NCBI GenBank assembly: GCA_002398365.1
Contig: DGYK01000021.1
Coordinates: 1-12,086 of the forward strand
DNA from: Flammeovirgaceae bacterium UBA5008
Lineage (GTDB): Bacteria > Bacteroidota > Bacteroidia > Cytophagales > Cyclobacteriaceae
Length of the DNA stretch: 12,086 nt
Direction: 5' to 3'
Part shown: piece by piece, positions 8,240 to 12,086 of the stretch
How positions within the stretch are numbered: position 1 is the first letter of the stretch
How the letters are laid out: the number at the start of each line of letters is the position of its first letter
The notes under the pieces: model-generated
Seen by the model: only the letters and a program-made list of their open reading frames with translations
The model's database searches: none
What the model was told of the DNA's origin: nothing
Translations under genes and position numbers: made by a program

Positions 8240-9296
8240 AGTACAATTAACAATTGAAAGAACCGTAGAAGATTTTTCAACTCCCTATATAATAGCTGAA
8301 TTAGGTTCTAATCACAATGGCGACATGTCATTGGCGCGTCAGTTGATTTTGGCTGCAAAAGAAGCTGGTGCAGATTGCGTCAAATTTCAATCATGGTCGA
8401 AAGATTCTATTTTCTCTCGTAAGACGTACGAAGACAATTACTTTATAGCTGATGATTATAGAAATAGAACGGATTTTACCCTTGAATCAATTGTTGATGC
8501 TTATTCCATTTCGGAAGACGAGTTGTTACAGATGAAAAAATTGGCAGACGAAATAGGTATTGATTGTACATCAACTCCTTTTTCAAAAAAGGAAGTTGAT
8601 TTTTTGGTGGATGTGCTAAAAGCACCCTTCATTAAAATAGCTTCAATGGATTTGAATAACTATCCATTTCTTGAATATGTCGCTCGAAAAGGTAAGCCTA
8701 TGGTGATTTCTACTGGACTAAGTGAGCTTTACGAGATTGATAAAGCCATTCGTACTATCGAGCGTGCCGGAAATAATCAAATTGTTATACTTCATTGTAT
8801 TTCAATATACCCACCCAAAGACGAGCAAGTTAACCTGAATAACATCGACACATTGCGAATAATGTATCCTGACTATCCAATCGGCTTCAGCGATCATACT
8901 TTAGGGACTTCTATACCTATCTCTTCTGTAGTGAAGGGTGTATGTCTAATTGAAAAACATTTTACTTTAGATAAGAACATGGCGGGGTGGGATCACAAAG
9001 TTTCGGCAAATCCAGAAGAACTTCGCACTATGTGTATTGAAACGAAACGGGTAGCAGCTGCATTGGGATCTACCCGTATTCAGGTTCAGGAGAAGCCGGA
9101 TAGGATTGAGTCATTTAGACGAAGTATTGTAACTACCAGAACAATCAAAGCAGGAGAAACAATAGAGCGAGAGGATTTGGATTTTAAGCGCCCTGCCTCT
9201 GGTATCGCGCCAGAGTATTATGAAATGTTGATTGGTAGAAAAGCGAAAGTGGATTTGGAATTTGATAAACCATTTACGAAAGATCAATTGATTTAA
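8232..9296 (+). CDS. NeuB/LegI-family nonulosonic acid synthase
   Basis: This encodes a 354-residue phosphoenolpyruvate-condensing sialic-acid-type synthase, of normal length for the family. The TIM barrel holds E23 in AELGSNHNG, K51 in VKFQ, TSTPFS (113-118), K135 in IKIAS, S160 in ISTG, and the likely metal-binding histidines H222 (FSDHT) and H243 (EKHFT). A C-terminal SAF/antifreeze-like domain (about 293-354) includes FRRSIVTTRTIKAGE and RPASGI. Two motifs differ from the usual NeuB form: AGWDHKVS (251-258) where GPDH is common, and KIASMDLNN (135-143) where KIASGD/E is common. The neighbours favour legionaminate or a related acid over neuraminate, but the six-carbon substrate is not proven. 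It overlaps the glycosyltransferase stop by 8 bases and sits one base before the CMP-synthetase gene, so it is tightly coupled. Confidence 0.92.
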   Translation: MSKVQLTIERTVEDFSTPYIIAELGSNHNGDMSLARQLILAAKEAGADCVKFQSWSKDSIFSRKTYEDNYFIADDYRNRTDFTLESIVDAYSISEDELLQMKKLADEIGIDCTSTPFSKKEVDFLVDVLKAPFIKIASMDLNNYPFLEYVARKGKPMVISTGLSELYEIDKAIRTIERAGNNQIVILHCISIYPPKDEQVNLNNIDTLRIMYPDYPIGFSDHTLGTSIPISSVVKGVCLIEKHFTLDKNMAGWDHKVSANPEELRTMCIETKRVAAALGSTRIQVQEKPDRIESFRRSIVTTRTIKAGETIEREDLDFKRPASGIAPEYYEMLIGRKAKVDLEFDKPFTKDQLI

Positions 9297-9297
9297 T

Positions 9298-9975
9298 ATG
9301 CTAGCAATTATTCCAGCTAGAGGTGGTTCAAAGGGACTCATTGGTAAAAATATAAAATCTTTACTAGGAAAGCCGCTAATAGCCTATACCATAGAGGCTG
9401 CTTTGGAATCAAAATCAGTTTCTAGAGTCGTTGTTTCTACAGATGATTTAAAAATAGCTGAGGTGGCTGAAAGATATGGTGCTGAGGTGCCATTTTTAAG
9501 ACCTGACCATCTTGCTTCGGATAACTCAGCTGCAATTGATACATATCTATACACCATAAAAAGATTAGAAAGAGAAAGTCATTATTCAATACATGAACTC
9601 ATGGTCCTGTTACCAACGTGCCCATTACGCGATTCATCTGATATTGATTCTGCTATTTTTCTTTATAGAGATCGCTTAGCTGATTCCGTGATTAGCTATA
9701 CCGAAGAACATCATCCGATTTATTGGCATAAGAAGCTGAAAGAGGATTTAAGATTTGAAAATGTTTGGCAAGAAGAATTTCTCCTGAATAGGCAAAATTT
9801 AGAGAGGACCTACTATCCGAATGGAGCAATTTACATTTTCAAGAGTGAACTCTTGCATTCAGGCAGATACTATTCCGATAATTCTTTCGCCCATATAATG
9901 CCACGAAATCGATCAGTTGATATTGATACGTTAGAAGATTTTGAACTTGCTGAGTTTTATTTACGGAAGAAATGA
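9298..9975 (+). CDS. NeuA/LegF-family CMP-nonulosonate cytidylyltransferase
   Basis: This encodes a 225-residue cytosolic enzyme that activates a nonulosonic acid with CTP to the CMP-sugar. The nucleotide-binding signature IPARGGSKGLIGKNI (5-19) contains R8 and K12. It is followed by STDD (47-50), LRPDHLASD (67-75), LLPTCPLR (104-111, LQPTSPLR in many relatives), R165-Q166, YPNGAIYIF (173-181) and IDTLEDFELAE (209-219). D208 and D210 in VDID occupy the place of the metal-binding aspartates near the C-terminus. It has only the synthetase domain, without the esterase domain of some NeuA proteins. The ATG lies one base after the synthase stop, and its TGA overlaps the next ATG, so all three genes should be co-translated. 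The NeuB-like neighbour makes a KDO-type (KdsB) assignment unlikely. Confidence 0.93.
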   Translation: MLAIIPARGGSKGLIGKNIKSLLGKPLIAYTIEAALESKSVSRVVVSTDDLKIAEVAERYGAEVPFLRPDHLASDNSAAIDTYLYTIKRLERESHYSIHELMVLLPTCPLRDSSDIDSAIFLYRDRLADSVISYTEEHHPIYWHKKLKEDLRFENVWQEEFLLNRQNLERTYYPNGAIYIFKSELLHSGRYYSDNSFAHIMPRNRSVDIDTLEDFELAEFYLRKK

Positions 9976-10994
9976 ACAGACTAGTATTAGATAATGCTAC
10001 AACATTAGAAGAAGGAATAAAGTTGTTGGATGCAAACGGAAATGGGTTTTTGCCAGTTACTGACGAGTCTGGTAAGCTAATTGGAATTTTTACCGATGGC
10101 GATTTGAGGAAGGGGATTCTACAAAAAAAAATATCCATACAAGAGATGATTAATAGGTCGCCATTAACCGCTAATATCTCCGAATCCAGAATATCAATCA
10201 TAAAACGCCTGCATGAATTAAAAAGAAGGCATATGCCCATTGTAAATGATTTTGGGCAATTTGTTGATGTTGTTGTTTTAAATGATTTCAATGAACATTC
10301 GCAATCTAATTTAGTAGTGATTATGGCTGGAGGATTAGGTACCCGGTTAGGAGAACTTACTCGTCATGTACCAAAACCTATGTTGACTGTTAATGACAAG
10401 CCAATTTTGCAACATATTTTAGAAAGATTCAAAAGCTTTGGCTTTAATACTTTTATAGTTTGTCTTAACTACAAAGCAGATGTTATTCAGGATTATTTTG
10501 GTAACGGAAGTAGTTTCAATGTTAAAATCGAGTATACAATAGAGAAGAAAAGATTAGGAACCGCTGGTGCACTCAGTCTGATTAATAGAAGTCAGGTTGC
10601 GGAACAACCTTTTATTGTTACAAACGGTGATATTATTACATCCGTCAATTACCTTAACTTGATTAATGATCATGTCCGAAGCAAAGCTTTAGCTACGATG
10701 TGCATTAAGCAGTATTCTATGCAGTTGCCCTATGCAAATGTAGTAATTGACGATTTTAATAATATGGTAGATTTAGAGGAAAAGCCATCTGTTCCATTTT
10801 TCATCAATACCGGAATATATGCGTTCAACCCTTCGATTTTTGAATATGTTCCATATAATGAATATCTTGATATGCCATCATTGTTTCAAGTCATCAAGAA
10901 GGAAGATCAAACTGTAAAAGTTTTTAAGATGGATGAGGATTGGGTTGATGTAGGGCTTCCTCAAGATTATTACTCATTTAAAAATGGTCTATAG
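9972..10994 (+). CDS. PtmE-like sugar-1-phosphate nucleotidyltransferase with N-terminal CBS pair
   Basis: This encodes a 340-residue two-part protein. Residues about 3-106 form two CBS repeats (the first with GFLPVTD..GKLIGIFTDGDLR, the second with HMPIVNDFGQFVDVVV), a module that usually binds adenine nucleotides. Residues 113-340 are a nucleotidyltransferase: VVIMAGGLGTRL (115-126), the lysine of KPML (135-138), RLGTAGAL (194-201), TNGD (217-220) with the metal-binding D220, EEKP (269-272) and DVGLPQDY (326-333). This architecture matches PtmE of Campylobacter, which makes GDP-glucosamine from glucosamine-1-phosphate and GTP and supplies the GDP route to legionaminic acid. GTP specificity here rests on that comparison and on the LegB-like neighbour. 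Its ATG overlaps the previous stop (ATGA at 9972-9975). Confidence 0.88.
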   Translation: MNRLVLDNATTLEEGIKLLDANGNGFLPVTDESGKLIGIFTDGDLRKGILQKKISIQEMINRSPLTANISESRISIIKRLHELKRRHMPIVNDFGQFVDVVVLNDFNEHSQSNLVVIMAGGLGTRLGELTRHVPKPMLTVNDKPILQHILERFKSFGFNTFIVCLNYKADVIQDYFGNGSSFNVKIEYTIEKKRLGTAGALSLINRSQVAEQPFIVTNGDIITSVNYLNLINDHVRSKALATMCIKQYSMQLPYANVVIDDFNNMVDLEEKPSVPFFINTGIYAFNPSIFEYVPYNEYLDMPSLFQVIKKEDQTVKVFKMDEDWVDVGLPQDYYSFKNGL

Positions 10995-11103
10995 AATTAT
11001 TTTGTTTTGGGTTTATGCTTATGTTTATTTTTTATGAACAAACGCATGTGCAATTTTTAATAGTTAAACTTATTTAAATCGAATTTAATTAAACAATGTC
11101 TTT
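10995..11103 (+). other. AT-rich intergenic gap inside the polysaccharide locus
   Basis: These 109 bases are very AT-rich and separate the tightly packed nonulosonate genes from the methyltransferase. TTAAAT (11074-11079) and ATTTAA (11083-11088) form a 6-bp all-AT inverted repeat around CGA, too weak for a terminator. The decamer TTTATGAACA occurs at 11031-11040 and again at 11101-11110 across the methyltransferase start. I found no good TAnnTTTG promoter with a spaced -33 element (TATGTTTA near 11020 is a partial match) and no gene; an 8-codon frame at 11034 looks accidental. A secondary promoter is possible but not shown. Confidence 0.4.
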
Positions 11104-12086
11104 ATGAACACATTAGATGAATTGCTAAAAGACTATGCTTCTGCACCTGAATTATACAAAACAACTAGATATTGGAGAGAATATGAAAAGAAGATTATTC
11201 GCGAACTAAAAAAGGCGAATCTTGAATATTTGCGAAGTGGCAAATATCCGGTATTTGCAACATTTGGGTTTAGTGAAAGTGTTTATCATTATCCACATAG
11301 CATTTCTTTTTGGAAGAAATCCTTTCTTCGGTTAATTAGAAAGTATATTATAGGAAACAGGAAAATATTGCCTTATTCGCTTAGATTAAAAGATATTCGT
11401 GAGATGGCTTACCGTCATGCTGAACTTTCCAGTCAACTAGCTGGAGCGCCTTCTGTTTCAACAATAGAAGCTTCCGGATTCGGGAAGCCCAACGATTTAT
11501 TTGATATTAATGGAAAAGTTTATTCAATGCAGTTTTTGACTTTTTTTATTAGATATTGCTTCGTTTTTCGGCATTTAAATTTTTCTGGAAACGAAGTCAT
11601 AATAGAGTTAGGGAGTGGATCGGGGCATCAAATTGAAATTTTAAAAAAACTTCATCCTAACTTAACTGTAATATGTTTTGATTTGCCTGCACCTCTTTAT
11701 TTGTGTGAAGTATATCTGACAAACGTACTCGGTTCAGAACAAGTAGTTAACTATTCATTCACTAAAGATGTTACCTCTTTAGAATCCCTTCAAAGGGGAA
11801 AAGTTTATCTGTTTCCTAGTTGGATGTTTCCTCTAGTATCTCAATTCAAATTTGATTTGTTTTGGAATTCAGCGAGCTTTGGAGAAATGGAACCAAATGT
11901 TGTTGAGAACTATTTAAAGCAAATAGGCGACAATTCCAATTGGATTTATTTACTTCAGGCAGAGCATGGAAAAGAAGGAACAGATTCAACAGGTGTGGAA
12001 ACGCCTATGACTTTCGATTTCTACAATAAAACATTGAAAGAGTATTCAATACTTCAAAAGGAATTTGTATACCAGGCTCACAGGAG
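11104..12086 (+). CDS. putative sugar O-methyltransferase (NanM-like), 3' end beyond window
   Basis: An ATG at 11104 opens a frame that stays open to the right edge (327 codons read, no stop), so the C-terminus is missing. The translation begins MNTLDELLKDYASAPELYKT. A class I SAM-dependent methyltransferase core is visible: motif I VIIELGSGSGHQIE (165-178), an acidic residue after the second strand in CFDLPAPLYL (191-200), and LFWNSASFGEME (252-263). The roughly 160-residue N-terminal extension, the FDLP motif and the NS.SFGEM segment resemble, from memory, the putative sugar O-methyltransferase group found beside sialic-acid-type biosynthesis genes. It probably O-methylates a sugar of the surface glycan, perhaps the nonulosonate itself; the substrate is inference. 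It follows a 109-base gap, so it may have its own promoter or be read through from upstream. Confidence 0.75.
   Translation, partial: MNTLDELLKDYASAPELYKTTRYWREYEKKIIRELKKANLEYLRSGKYPVFATFGFSESVYHYPHSISFWKKSFLRLIRKYIIGNRKILPYSLRLKDIREMAYRHAELSSQLAGAPSVSTIEASGFGKPNDLFDINGKVYSMQFLTFFIRYCFVFRHLNFSGNEVIIELGSGSGHQIEILKKLHPNLTVICFDLPAPLYLCEVYLTNVLGSEQVVNYSFTKDVTSLESLQRGKVYLFPSWMFPLVSQFKFDLFWNSASFGEMEPNVVENYLKQIGDNSNWIYLLQAEHGKEGTDSTGVETPMTFDFYNKTLKEYSILQKEFVYQAHR

Noticed and set aside
9839..10291. 150-codon minus-strand open frame
   Set aside because: It runs antisense across the end of the CMP-sugar synthetase gene and the CBS region, both with clear family motifs. Its translation is low-complexity with no recognisable domain, so it is a shadow frame.
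11031..11110. Direct repeat TTTATGAACA, copies 70 bases apart, and an 8-codon frame at 11034
   Set aside because: A 10-base AT-rich repeat is close to chance expectation here, and the tiny frame has no ribosome binding site or leader-peptide features.
3056..12086. CRISPR arrays, transposases, toxin-antitoxin or phage-defence genes
   Set aside because: I looked for spaced repeats, terminal inverted repeats and small paired genes and found none; every long frame belongs to polysaccharide synthesis or export.

Overview
The window looks like a chromosomal segment of a member of the Bacteroidota, probably a Cytophagales-like environmental bacterium. The pointers are a TAnnTTTG/-33 TTG promoter in front of the tRNA genes, weak or absent Shine-Dalgarno sequences, tRNA genes without an encoded CCA end, moderate-to-low GC, and the architecture of the export proteins (a Wza-like lipoprotein with a C-terminal membrane helix and a Wzc-like tyrosine kinase with an I-I-G-A-D-L-R motif). 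The assignment is inference; no rRNA or housekeeping marker is present.

Layout. Positions 1-213 hold two minus-strand tRNA genes, tRNA-Ser(GCT) and the 5' half of tRNA-Arg(TCT), cut by the window edge, with a recognisable Bacteroidota-type promoter at 232-260. Positions 300-3055 hold a minus-strand two-gene unit: a penicillin-acylase (S45) family Ntn-hydrolase and a small membrane protein of unknown function, coupled by a 4-base ATGA overlap. A short divergent gap (3056-3110) separates this from a plus-strand surface-polysaccharide locus running to the right edge.

The polysaccharide locus opens with the export machinery: a Wza-type outer-membrane polysaccharide export lipoprotein (3111-3989) and a Wzc-type co-polymerase/BY-kinase with a tyrosine-rich tail (3992-6373). 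Then come genes for a CMP-activated nonulosonic acid of probable legionaminic type: a LegB-like GDP-GlcNAc 4,6-dehydratase (6388-7386), a GT2-like glycosyltransferase (7400-8239), a NeuB/LegI-like synthase (8232-9296), a NeuA/LegF-like CMP-sugar synthetase (9298-9975) and a PtmE-like CBS-nucleotidyltransferase (9972-10994). After a 109-base AT-rich gap, a putative sugar O-methyltransferase of the type found beside nonulosonate genes starts at 11104 and runs off the right edge.

Read together, the PtmE-like enzyme would make a GDP-amino sugar, LegB would dehydrate it, and LegI and LegF would condense the resulting six-carbon sugar with phosphoenolpyruvate and activate it with CTP; glycosyltransferases and the O-methyltransferase would build the repeat unit, and Wza/Wzc would control its chain length and export. 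The aminotransferase (LegC), N-acetyltransferase (LegH) and hydrolysing 2-epimerase (LegG) that this route needs are not in the window, and neither are the flippase and polymerase; they would be expected downstream. The system is recognisable rather than wholly new. The less ordinary points are the variant motifs of the NeuB-family enzyme, non-ATG starts on both export genes, a sharp composition change at the start of the locus, and the coupling of a GDP-sugar nonulosonate route to a Wzc-regulated exopolysaccharide.
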